From contig CM062379.1 in the NCBI GenBank assembly GCA_031310005.1, positions 5,518,001 through 5,582,000 of the forward strand: a DNA stretch of 64,000 bases. The letters run 5' to 3'. The stretch's first letter is position 1. Every line of letters begins with the position of its first letter. Positions 11,667 to 23,764 of the stretch are shown piece after piece. Under the pieces are notes generated by a model. It was given only the letters and a program-made list of their open reading frames with translations. It had not been told where the DNA came from and did no database searches. The position numbers and the translations under genes were made by a program. This stretch comes from Dactylellina haptotyla. Its lineage: Eukaryota > Ascomycota > Orbiliomycetes > Orbiliales > Orbiliaceae.

Positions 11667-12757
11667 ATGAGTGCAATTGACGACGGCGAATCTGTCAAGG
11701 TTCTCATCACCCTCCACCCAGGGTTTGACCTTCTCGATTTCGCCGGCCCTCTCGAGGTTCTCAGCCATACCAAGCATGACATCAAAGACCCCAGCTCTGA
11801 TGGGTTCGACATCACGATTGCCAGTGTCACCAATGAATTGAAGGTCCAGAGTTCCCAGGGAGCCATGATTGAGGCCAATATTACTGGAAAGGATGCTATG
11901 AACACTCTCACCGAGTAAGGAACCCCCGCAGATCCGTTCGTGACGCGGAGGATCTCAAGTACTAACTGGCGCGTTCGTCCCATAGATATGACGTCCTAAT
12001 CGTTCCTGGAGGTGGCACATCAAAAGAGGCCGACCTCAGGGGAGATGAGACACCTCAGGTTCTCCTCGTCCAAGCATTCGTCAAGATCCAGGAAAAGGAT
12101 CCAAAACGCGAGCGAACACTTCTATCTGTTTGCACCGGATCTCTTTTGTCAGTGACCTTCCCCTTTTCGCACAATGGCATACTTACACGTGCGTTCTTAT
12201 AGCCTCGCACAAGCCGGTGTCCTCCAAGGTCTCTACGCCACCACCCATCCCGATTATGATGTTCAACTGGAGATGATTTGCCAGGTAATTTGATACCATC
12301 CTCTCGTAGCTTTTGCATGTATTAATATCATTCGAAGCACGCATCCGCCCATGATACCGAAAACCGAACTGAAGTCCTCCAAAACTGCCGCTACGTCGTC
12401 AACAACGCCCGCTTCGATATCGGGGATACTGAAGACGAGGAGGCACCACCGAACCCGTTTATCCAGTCATATGAGGAATATATTCTCTCCAAAAAGGAAA
12501 GGAGAAAGTCGAACGCACGCAAAGGCAGCATCAGCCGCCGTTTGTCTACTACAATTCCAGAGAACGTTGCTGCTCGATCCACCAAGCGATTGGGTGGCCT
12601 CCGTGTGATCACAGCCGGTGGCGTTATGAGCGGCATCGACGCCAGCCTGTACTTGGCTTCCGCTTATGTCTCCATCGACGCTGCGGAAGAAGCTGCTAGA
12701 ATTATGCAGTATCACGACTGGCAGAAGGGTGTCGTCGTCGATGCTATTGACTTCTAA
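11667..12757 (+). CDS. DJ-1/PfpI-family protein, four exons
   Basis: Model: exons 11667-11914, 11986-12147, 12203-12284 and 12338-12757, giving 303 residues; introns are 71, 55 and 53 nt and all phases fit. The fold signatures are LITLHPGFDLLDFAGPLEVL at the N-terminus, a VPGGG turn after the first intron, and SVCTGS, where the Cys is the nucleophile-elbow Cys of the class I glutamine amidotransferase-like superfamily. An insert of charged residues (about 190-230) sits before the conserved C-terminal ITAGGVMSGIDASLYLA segment. Relatives include isonitrile hydratase-like, chaperone and glyoxalase-like proteins, so the substrate cannot be stated. No signal peptide; cytosolic location is inferred. 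Confidence 0.88.
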
Positions 12758-13927
12758 GCATGTATGGAAGGTGAAAACTTGGTGTCTAACCCCGGGAACA
12801 ACCTGTCTTCTACGTTTTAAGTTCCAAGTTATCGGCATTACACGTCAGGGATCTCATAAATAGGTTTTTGAGTTTAAAATTTCCTCTAGAATATAGGGAA
12901 TATATAGGGCTTGGTATTGGAAAAAGAAAGATATAGATAGAACAGTGTTAGCTATCGGCAAGAATAAATCACTTGCTAGCAATCTCTCCTCTCCTCTTTA
13001 AATGTATAACGTAAGCTATGTAAGACGCCGTACGCTTCGAGTTTCTCTATAGTCAATAAAGTATAATATATTCTTCCGGGCGGGATGAAACGCCTAGATG
13101 CCTAAACTTAGGTCACATTAAAGTTATTAAACTGCACTGTACATCTGTAGAGGGCGTATCGATGTTGTGATCCCCAGGAGAATCGCCATTGGCTACTGGC
13201 TTAAGTGTTGTCAAGAGTTACACACATTCATTACGTAACTGTTGGTTTGTCCAGTCGATTACTGTGAAATGATGTCGATTCTTCCCTCGCCTCATCGGTC
13301 TAGCAAGCGAGGCCTGCGAGCTCGAATTCTCAAAGCCAACTACCTCTTGGCCTATTCCAACTCCAAAATGATCTAGGCTCCATTGAGCAGGATCAACAAT
13401 TACAGGTTTCGAGTCTTGTAAAATAATAGATGTTTGGTTGGACTCTCAACCCGCTCGCTCCATCACGCCAAGCCTCACCTGCTCCCCCCCACGGCAGTGC
13501 GAGGATGCGGGTTAGCGAGACATCTCACAGCTTCACTTGCATTCGAACAATGCAACGAGCCTCCCCCGAAACCGGCTTCCTGCGTCGCCAACCCCGCATT
13601 TTGCCAGACTTCTATTTTGCCGGATTGCTCAGCATATGAAAACACTCCTCTGGATTCCCCAGATCCACGCCCAGAGTTCGCAGATCAATTAGTTTCCCTT
13701 TCCTTCTTATAGTTAGAATTGTCTCTCCCAGAAATTTCACGCGCATGCCCGTCATTGAACTCTTGTACGAATTCAGCTGCTTGTGATTCTTGTAATCTTG
13801 CGTAGTTCAATTTTTAGATTACCGCCATACACATCGATACCCGTTCCGCAGTTACCGGAGCCAGCATTCCTGTTTTTAACTGAAGTATTTAAAACTTTCA
13901 GAGCGCAGAAAAAAAAATAGAATCGGA
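12758..13927. other. Intergenic, promoter of the PGDH gene
   Basis: No gene supported. Two overlapping plus-strand frames at 13430-13712 are Pro/Ser-rich and lack coding character. Confidence 0.5.
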
Positions 13928-15751
13928 ATGTCAGCATACCTTATACCACTCAACCCGCGTGAAACGCCAGACTCAAAGATGGCCACGAAATCCAAAATTT
14001 TAATCGCAGACCCGCTCTCGGAGTCCGGGCTCACGCCTCTCCAAGACCCTAAGTTCCAAATTGACATCAAAACCGGACTCTCAGAAGCGCAGTTGTGCGA
14101 TATCATCGGCGAATACTCCGCTCTTGTCGTCCGTTCGGAGACAAAAGTCACAGCAAAGGTCCTATCATGCGCAAAAAATCTTAAGATCGTAGGTCGAGCT
14201 GGTGTCGGTGTTGACAATATTGATGTCAATGCCGCAACCAAGTTGGGAATTATGGTCGTGAACAGCCCAGATGGCAATGTTGTCGCCGCAGCTGAACTCA
14301 CATTAGCTTTGATTCTCGCAGCCGCGAGAAACGTTGGCAGAGCTGCAGAAGGAATGAAAGCAAAAAAATGGGAGAGAAAGAAGCTCGTGGGCATTCAAGT
14401 ACAAGGAAAGGTTTTGGGAATTGTAGGCTTTGGCAAAGGTGAAATATTGACATAGTTGTGTCGCCGTATGAGAATTAAGTTAACGAAGTTTGATAGTTGG
14501 GCAACATGTCGCTAGAGGCGCTGTCGGCATGGGAATGAAAGGTTAGTTTAAAACTATTTCTCCTAAATAAGTTGGATTCTAAAGCTAATATATATTATAA
14601 TAGTTATTGCAACGGACCCTTATGCCTCAGCGACGATTGCTGCCCGTCTTAACGTCAAGTTGGCCACACTCCAAGAGGTCCTACAGACGGCCGACTTCCT
14701 GACACTCCATACACCGTTGCTCGCTTCCACAAAGAATATGATAAACGAGAAGCAATTAGCCGCCATGAAGCCAGGCCACAGCATTATTAATGTTGCCCGT
14801 GGTGGACTTATCGACGAAGATGCGCTCTTAAAATCGCTCGAGTCCGGCCACACCCGTGCAGCAGCTCTCGATGTCTTTCCTCAAGAACCACCATTCAAAT
14901 CGTCTTCTTCCGTTGCCCTCTTATCCCACCCGAATGTGGTCTCAACACCTCATCTCGGTGCATCTACCTCAGAAGCTCAGCATGCGGTTGCTGTAGATGT
15001 CACAGAACAAATCCGAGACGTCTTACTAAACCAGCTGCCGCGCTCAGCTGTGAATGCCCCAACTATTAATAGTTCGGATCTTGAAAAGATTACCCCGTAC
15101 ACCCAATTAATTGAGAAAATGGGCCTCCTCTACACAGCGCACTTTAAGCATCAGCCCCCGTCGTACGAACTCATCTTTTCAGGTTCGATTGCGAGCGTTC
15201 CAACCGCACCTCTATTCGCGGCCTTGATCAATGGATTGACGAAATCCATCTCGGCCAGGGGTACCACCGTTAATGTGGTGAACGCCAAGCTTGTGGCCAA
15301 AGAACGTGGTATTGTTGTTCATGAGAAAAAGGTTTCTGAGGATACAACGTATAGCAGCTTGGTGACCGTGAAAGGGACGAACGGTGATATCATCCAGGGT
15401 TTCTGCAGCGAGGGTAGTTTCCCACAGATCGTGCGGATTGGGGACTTTGAAACAAATTTCGTACCCCAGGGCACTGTAGTTATTGCTCGAAATTTCGATA
15501 GACCGGGGATGATTGGTGTTGTTGGTAGGATTTTGGGTGGCGAGGGGCTCAATATCAAGAATATGAGTGTAGCAGCAAGAAAATTCGGTCAAGGAGGGAA
15601 AGAAGGGGATGCTTTGATGATTTTGAGCGTTGACGGCGGGAAGATTAGGGAGGGAGCTCTCAGGGAGATTGAGAGCACCAACGGCATGCTCGGTGCACAA
15701 GTCGTGAGCTTTGATTCGCCACCAGAGGCCGCGATATCTGCAAAACTTTAG
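13928..15751 (+). CDS. 3-phosphoglycerate dehydrogenase, long type
   Basis: Model: exons 13928-14438, 14497-14541 and 14604-15751, giving 567 residues (550 if the ATG at 13979, which has the better context, is used). It oxidises 3-phosphoglycerate with NAD+, the first step of serine synthesis. Seen in the sequence: N-terminal D-2-hydroxyacid dehydrogenase domain, the Rossmann motif GIVGFGKVGQ spanning the first splice junction, NVARGGLID with the catalytic Arg, and PHLGAST with the catalytic His. After about residue 335 come an intervening domain and a C-terminal ACT-like domain (FDRPGMIGVVGRILG), typical of the long bacterial and filamentous-fungal enzymes. The tiny 45-nt exon 2 is unusual, but its phase fits exactly. 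No targeting signal is obvious. Confidence 0.93.
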
Positions 15752-16054
15752 GAACCTCGCCGGACCAGGAGGCAGTTTGATCCAACGAGACATTAATACA
15801 TACCCTATGGTGTTCAATTTAGAGAATATTTGGCATAGATATAGATATCTAGTGTTAAGTTAGCAGTTCGGGTGCGCATGATATTGCAGCAATAGACGGT
15901 ATATAATATCTGAAGGAGTTGCCGGAGCTCCGGCATGCAGTTGGCAGGAACAGCGTTAAATTGACAATGATAACAAATATTATTTACAATCTCAAGATAC
16001 ATTACTCTACACAGCGTTTGTTGTAAGGTGCCTTACTATCTCGAAGTGGTTGGG
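15752..16054. other. Convergent 3' flanks
   Basis: Shared 3' region between the PGDH gene (plus) and the GH10 gene (minus); AT-rich, no coding signal. Confidence 0.5.
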
Positions 16055-17502
<1,448 letters not shown>

Positions 17503-19690
17503 TTCGCTTGACGATTAAACTACACGTTACGATAAGAACACTGCAATCTATATCTTAGGGGTTCCATGCTTTTATATACAAGTGACATTAGCAAGTATTC
17601 ATTTGTTTTATATTGGGGGATATAGGGCCAACGTCAGCTCTTCTGATAGAAACGAGCGATTTCGTACCTGCAGGCAATCGTGAACCTGGTAATGCACATG
17701 AGCATTTTACCAGGTAAGTGGTTCTTCCGAGCTCAGGCCATGGGAGGCGCTGCTAAAAACCTCGGGATCGAACTCCGTTCCAAAAAAAATAAGCCTGGGC
17801 CATTCAAAGCGGGCCCTCATTAGCAGAAAGTTCTATTACCGTCCACCCTTGCGAGCTTGCCGGGATATCTGGTACCGATTTTTTCAGAATTTATGAGAAA
17901 GTAGCCTCTATTCATCTGATCTTTACGCTTGAGATAGTCTACTATATTGCGCCATCCCACCTAGACCTGTTCGAGGGTAGACGAGCCTACTATGCCCATG
18001 TGTTGATCTTCGAAATATGAGATGAGAGGTATGGAGGTCATACAAATAATTCTTCAAACATCTATACTACTTGAATACCAAGTCAATAAACCCAACCCTC
18101 TCGCTTTTTTCGTAAAATTCAATTGATTCTAACTCCAAAACAACAAACACCCTGGACCGGAGTTTGACAATGCCGAGTATTTCAGAGAGAGCTGTGGAGA
18201 ATTGTGTTGACATTGGCCCACTCTGACGGGATTCGGTATTTTTCAACGGGCCTGCCAGCCGGAAAAACCCCGTGTTCCTGTTTCAGGTTAACATGAGTGA
18301 GTTTGTTGGCTAGCCAGCTGAGCTCAAGTTTCGGCTTAACCATGTTTCTACTACAGCCAAAGATGCTTACCGTTGTTTAGCTACTAGACCGAATTTCTAA
18401 ATATTTGTGTCAGTAGATAGCTTGCTAAAGACAAGGAATTCCTTACCCCTCAGAGTTAGCCTCTAAATTCTAGTGAAACACCTCTGCAGCTCTGTCAATA
18501 CTTAGGTTCTCCTTTGGTTTCGATGTTATACCTGTTCTCAATTACACCACATCTCAAAACATGATCTAGAACCCTCAAAGCTGTTAAACTCTGTTTCTTA
18601 GAGAAATTCTAGAACTTTTTATTGTTCAAAACGTGCTAGTACCAAGCACTGGCTAATGCGTCTCTTGAACGAGAACGACAGGTGGCCCAAAACTGTAGGC
18701 TCTACTAGAAGACTTTGAGCCCTAGCTTCGTAAGTTGATTCTACCAGACAGATGCAATATCCAAAGAGGTTATTTAATGAGGCAGTCTAAATTTTCCTAG
18801 TTAGCTAAGTCCCTGAAAACCCTATTTTTATATATAAACAAATATGGTTAAGGTAATGTAGGCTGCATGAGGTATCTGGCTCTAAGGATCTCAATGAATA
18901 AAGCTTCGGTAAAGGACGGTGGGATTTCTTTCTTGACCTCCATCTGTATAAGGTTGTCAGAGCTTGTTCCGTGATTCATTGGGGGCTATCGTTTTGTTGC
19001 TCGAAACTCACCCTGACTACATAGTTTGGTAGCAAAGATCAGGAAGTTTCACCCTTCCATCGTGTTGGATTGATATAAAACCATACCTAATCTAATTCGG
19101 TTAGCTGGCCCCCAAAAATGGTAGTCCTCATATTGTCAATCTCTTCCGCCACAGTTCTCACTATACTCATTTCATCAGAGCGATGCCATGGGGAGTTTGG
19201 TGCCTTGTTAATGCGGCGTCACATTATGGAGGCCTCGCTAAACGACCACTTCTTCAGGGAAGCTTGAAACTCCAGGGATGTGGCGGATGGTCTCGACAGG
19301 TATTTCACATCTGCCAAGTGTTTTCGCCCAATACTAGCTGCTCCAGCTAGCCAGAGAAATTCGAACGCTCTATCCTTGTAGTAGTCGTATGATCTGAGAT
19401 CTGTACCCAAAGATTTATGTATATATATTCTGAGTTCTGCCTGAACAAACAAAATCATTATCACTATCATCACAACAAACAACAAAAAACATATTCACTT
19501 TCAATTCTTTCGTGGCTGGTCCATTGATATCCTAAAGCCGGTCTTTCAGGTTATCTTCTTTTATTCAAAATCTCGGATCAAATTTCTAGTTGCATACTCG
19601 ATATCAATCAGTTGGATATATTTCCTTGACAAAACCAGCCGTTGAAACCACTCTAATTTATTCTCTCCACTATCCCAAGAATCAGTCAAG
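17503..19690. other. Long intergenic region
   Basis: Xylanase promoter at the left end and the promoter of the secreted protein gene at the right end. In between the sequence is stop-rich in all frames, without repeats or domains that I recognise. Confidence 0.5.
17571..17578 (-). promoter_or_regulatory. TATA-like element of the xylanase gene
   Basis: TATATAAA on the minus strand about 70 bases before the start codon at 17502; this implies a short leader. Confidence 0.45.
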
Positions 19691-20200
19691 ATGAAGGTCT
19701 CCGTTTCCCTCGCTCTTCTCAGTGTCTTGTCTATCAGCGGAGTTATTGCTGCTCCTGCACCCGCCCCACAGCTTTCTAAATTTGTCAACGATGATGGAAC
19801 AATTAACACGACTCCCGATGAGCCAATTAACTTCAAGGATGAGATAAACAAGAACGGCAAACTCCAAAATGCAACGAAGAATTTCGAGACGGCAAAACAA
19901 GTATACGGTGTGGTAACAGATATTATGAACGTTGGTGAGGAAGTTCAGAAAAAGGTTCTGACTATCTTACCCGGTGGCCCTGAAGTCCCACGCAATACTA
20001 TCTTCGGAAAATGGAGTGGAGATTGCAATGAGGCTGCAACCACAGCTGTCGCCTTCCGCCATACTCCATGGATTCAAAAGTTCGTTAAGTCTGTCTCTGG
20101 CAAAGATATTAGCTGCCAAAAGGGCTACGACCCTTGCAAGGACAAAGGTATGGTCTGCATTCCAATCGAGGACAAGAAGGATAAGAAAGGCGGCAAATAA
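19691..20200 (+). CDS. Small secreted four-cysteine protein, candidate effector
   Basis: A single exon of 169 residues. A clear signal peptide (about 1-20, hydrophobic core then AAPAPAP) is followed by a mature protein with four Cys (112, 142, 149, 156), enough for two disulfides, and a Lys-rich C-terminus. Residues 40-95 are predicted amphipathic helix by eye. No enzyme motif was seen. Small secreted Cys proteins are common effector candidates in plant-associated fungi, but this role is only inferred. The ATG has purines around it and follows an AT-rich leader. Confidence 0.8.
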   Translation: MKVSVSLALLSVLSISGVIAAPAPAPQLSKFVNDDGTINTTPDEPINFKDEINKNGKLQNATKNFETAKQVYGVVTDIMNVGEEVQKKVLTILPGGPEVPRNTIFGKWSGDCNEAATTAVAFRHTPWIQKFVKSVSGKDISCQKGYDPCKDKGMVCIPIEDKKDKKGGK

Positions 20201-20710
20201 GCATCCTGATTCTCCACTCGGCAATATTACCTAGTTTAGTGTATTGGGTCCTCTTTATAGATACTATACTTCCGCTCTCCGTCTTAATATAGCTACTTAA
20301 CCCTAATACTATTTTATACATCTTAAAAACTAGCTATGTTCCGCAATTAAGGATTTACCCAAGTGAAATATGTCCCGGTGTTGGTCAAAAATAATGAATT
20401 TAACTTAAAGCGAGTCTGAATTATCAAGTAAACACCAATAAAAACAATCTAGAGAGTATATTAGATCAACTTTACCTATGGGTATGAGAAATCGGAGTAC
20501 AATAGTACAAGGTAAGCAAGTACTTTAACACCAAATGCGTCTTTTCCTAGGTGGGACTATATTCAAAGCATCGCACAGCATCAATTCAAAACAAGTAAAT
20601 ACAGAGCCTCGCACAGATAAATTTCTAAAGACTAGCCTGGGCCTAGAACGATGCGTAAGTTTTGATATTCTTATCGCTAGGCAATTACCTCCCCAGAGTT
20701 TAAAACGTTC
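20201..20710. other. Convergent 3' flanks
   Basis: AT-rich sequence between the secreted protein gene and the coiled-coil gene on the other strand; no coding signal. Confidence 0.5.
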
Positions 20711-21886
20711 TTACTCTATACCTGCGATCTCTACAGTTACCAGTTGACTAATAGCTTTCTCCGACTGCGAGATTGGTAGCTGTGCTTCTGTCGCCTCGTA
20801 AACTGGAGGCATTCCTCCATGCGCCGCTAGCTCAAATACCTCCCTGCGAATCTTTTCTAGATCTTTACGAGCATTGGCCAATTGTGCCTTAGCTTCTTCC
20901 AGCTTTTTATTAGATTCGATTGACCGCTTTGTCTGGATTTCATTCTCCTCCTTCACATGCCGATAGAGCCCGTCCATCTCCATCTTGGTTTCACTGACCC
21001 TCTTGTGAAAATGATAATCCGAAAAAATGTTGTCAAAAATGACATCTCCAAGGACATGACCACTGGCTACTTGCACCTCATTGAAGCTACCGACTGCTTT
21101 CTGGAGACTGTACGCTTGCTCGAGAATTGTTTTGGCCTGGGCAAGGCAAGCTTGGGCTTTACTGAGATTGTCCCGCTTAACAAAGTCTGCAAGGATACCA
21201 CCTCCCCAGATGTCAAGGCCCGAAGATAATAAAGCTTGCTCGCAATGCTCAAGAGCAGTTGCCACCACTTTCTCTGCCTTGTCTAGCAGAAGCTTCGCTT
21301 CAAGATCATTGGTAGCCTTTGAGTGCGCCTTATCGAAAACTTCGGTTGCCGTCGTGACCGCCAACTCTTTCTCGTCTTCCTCGGGATAGTCCGGAGTAGG
21401 ACCGTCGAAGATTTGCCGATATAGTAGCTCAAATTTCTCTCTGACTTTTTCGTATTCAACTGCTTGAGCGTGTAGCTCAGCAACGCGGGCTTCAGTTTCG
21501 TCGATCGCATTGTCTAGAAAAATCCTTTTTTCTTCCGCCATTTGTTCTTGATGAAGAGCATCAAGGTACTCTCGCTCTTCATCTTCGACCTTGGATACGA
21601 ACTTCCCAGAGCGACCGGTCATTTTGTGAGCGTATCTTCGAGCAAAGGAGTCACGAAGCTCCTGGTGCACCTTACGTTCTTTACTGGTGACTCGTCTAAG
21701 TTCCATAAGTTCTGACTTGAGATCGAGGAGCTTGAGTTTGAGATCGTCAAGGTATGCCTCCTGCTGTTTAACCGTGAGCGGGGCATGCTCCAGTGCAGCC
21801 ATTTGGGAGAGGAGCGAAGCATGGGTGTCAGCTGCCTGAATGATCCTCTCTTTCGTGAGCGATCCGATTGCGGTATCGATTGCCAT
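20711..21886 (-). CDS. Coiled-coil protein of unknown function
   Basis: A single exon of 391 residues from the ATG at 21886; no ATG lies upstream in frame. The sequence is almost entirely heptad-like, rich in Glu, Lys, Leu and Ala, in three blocks (about 30-170, 190-250, 280-365) separated by short Gly/Pro-containing breaks, such as a Trp-Gly-Gly-Gly turn in the middle. No signal peptide, membrane segment or catalytic motif. The lack of low-complexity repeats and even codon use suggest a conserved structural protein. I do not recognise a named family. Confidence 0.85.
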   Translation of the reverse strand: MAIDTAIGSLTKERIIQAADTHASLLSQMAALEHAPLTVKQQEAYLDDLKLKLLDLKSELMELRRVTSKERKVHQELRDSFARRYAHKMTGRSGKFVSKVEDEEREYLDALHQEQMAEEKRIFLDNAIDETEARVAELHAQAVEYEKVREKFELLYRQIFDGPTPDYPEEDEKELAVTTATEVFDKAHSKATNDLEAKLLLDKAEKVVATALEHCEQALLSSGLDIWGGGILADFVKRDNLSKAQACLAQAKTILEQAYSLQKAVGSFNEVQVASGHVLGDVIFDNIFSDYHFHKRVSETKMEMDGLYRHVKEENEIQTKRSIESNKKLEEAKAQLANARKDLEKIRREVFELAAHGGMPPVYEATEAQLPISQSEKAISQLVTVEIAGIE

Positions 21887-22936
21887 GATTTTCAAGATAA
21901 CAAGTGGAACCAAAAAGAAGTGGATATGAGAACTGATGTAGAGTCCGGGGGGTGGGTGAAGAGAATTCGATCCGCCTTTAGGATTCCGATACTTCCTTAA
22001 GTACCTAAGTAAGCATAAAATATATTTCTCGGTTTTGGTCCAGGTTACCTTCGAATAAACCTTCCAATAGCGGAGCGGCTGGACTTCCTGTTATTCTAAC
22101 ACACTAAAATCACAATCTCTCAGCCCAAGGGGATATATTTTTTCAGAATCGAACAGTCCAGACAGCAACAGTACTAAATCGACACTGACCCCGCTCTAGA
22201 ATGGGTCTTAAGATATCCCTTCTAGACTTCCGTGGATATCGGGTTATTCACGAAGTTCTGTTTGAGCACACCAGTACCCTAATTACCAATTGAGCAGTTT
22301 TCCATGAATCCATGATTGGAAATCCCCCATTTCTCATGGCCAAGATCATTATAAACATGTATGGGGTGCAGCTGCAGCTACGGCAGTGTTGCATGGCTGC
22401 CTGGTATTCATCCTATTCGGGTTCCGAGTGTTCGAGTGGAGACTATGATTGGCTGGGTGGCCGCGTGGTCGACAACACGATCCAGGTTATGCAAACGCTA
22501 GATATTTTACAAGCTTCTAGAATAACCGACCGAATCCTGGTTTATCAATGAACCGTCACGGCACATTTCCGTGAATTTTCTAAGCCGTTGAAGCGATATA
22601 GCTAGAGTACAGAACGATATGTCAAGTACTAATATCACGATGATATCAAATTAATTTTGTGTTGTTGGCAGCTTAGATGGGTCTCCATGCTGATCGCATT
22701 ACAAGCGAAGGTTTTGGGCCGTCCTGTTCACAACCACTACTTCGATAACTAACACTTATAGACGGAGGACGCCAGGAATCAGTGCCTTTATTCAGCTATC
22801 CACAATCTGTAAGCACAGTACCAATCGATTGAACTAGGCTACCCCTAAGCTCCCAAATCACTCAAGTCCTCAAAGAATACTCGCGAGGGCAGATATATAT
22901 TGATATCTCAACTGATGAAACCAAAATAGCCCAAAA
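21887..22936. other. Divergent promoter region
   Basis: Lies between the coiled-coil gene (minus) and the deca-GX3 gene (plus). Short frames only, including 22312-22551, which has no recognisable domain. Confidence 0.5.
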
Positions 22937-23764
22937 ATGTCATCTGCCGATACTAACACGACTACACGCTTGAAGCCTAAGAAAGAGGTCTTCACTTCTC
23001 TACAGACAGGCCGGGATTCGAATGCTGAATATAGTCTGCACTGTGTTCCAAAGGCCCCCAAAAAGCCCACTCAGGTAAAAACTTGGAACGAATTCATATT
23101 GAAGGCTCCAGCGTTAACCTCATATTTGGTCCTTTGACTATCCCTTCAGCCAAAACCACCTCCAAAGTGTACAGACGGGCACAAGACCACTCTGGTAACG
23201 CCACTTACTGTACCCCCACATACACCGGAGAAGGGCTCTAGCAAGCATTTCAAGCAAACACTCGAAAACTATGAGAAACAATTGAAGCTTAAAACAGTCC
23301 CTCCGCGGGAACCGAAGCTGAAAATGGTATCAAATGAAGCTATAACTAAAATTTCTCAGCTTATGCCAACTTCAAAAGAATCAGAGAGGATTCTTGCATT
23401 GCATGAAGAAGGTCCAGCAAGAACTAAAGAATACTTTGAAGAAATGAGTTTCGATCAATATGATAACAGCCGAGCAAACCTGATGAAGCTCTGCAAGATT
23501 GCCTACGAGAAGGGTAGGAAAGATGGTATAACAGAAGATCAGACGAAAACAAGAGAAGAAGGCTATTGCCAAGGTTACAAAGATGGACAAAAGGATGGCA
23601 GCGAGGAAGGTTGGAAAGAGGGCTACCGCGAAGGATATGACGAAGGTTATATGAAAGGCCGAGAATATGGCGACAAGAAGATTGAAAATGAGATAAACGA
23701 AACAATCGCTGAATTGACTAAAAACCCCAGCGCACTACTAATGACGAGTAAGTACGAGTTATAG
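22937..23764 (+). CDS. Deca-GX3 repeat protein (Yae1-like motif)
   Basis: Model: exons 22937-23074 and 23150-23764, giving 250 residues; a 75-nt intron with GTAAAA donor and TTCAG acceptor in phase 0. The N-terminal third is basic and Pro-rich. Residues 184-220 carry ten glycines spaced exactly four apart, most followed by Tyr or another bulky residue and by acidic or basic pairs; two further Gly at 168 and 172 keep the same register. Ten GX3 units are the defining motif of Yae1 and Lto1, adaptors that deliver the cytosolic Fe-S machinery to the ABC ATPase Rli1. Those proteins are shorter and lack this basic N-terminal region, so equivalence is not proven. The motif is expected to form a long helix with a glycine face. 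Confidence 0.75.
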
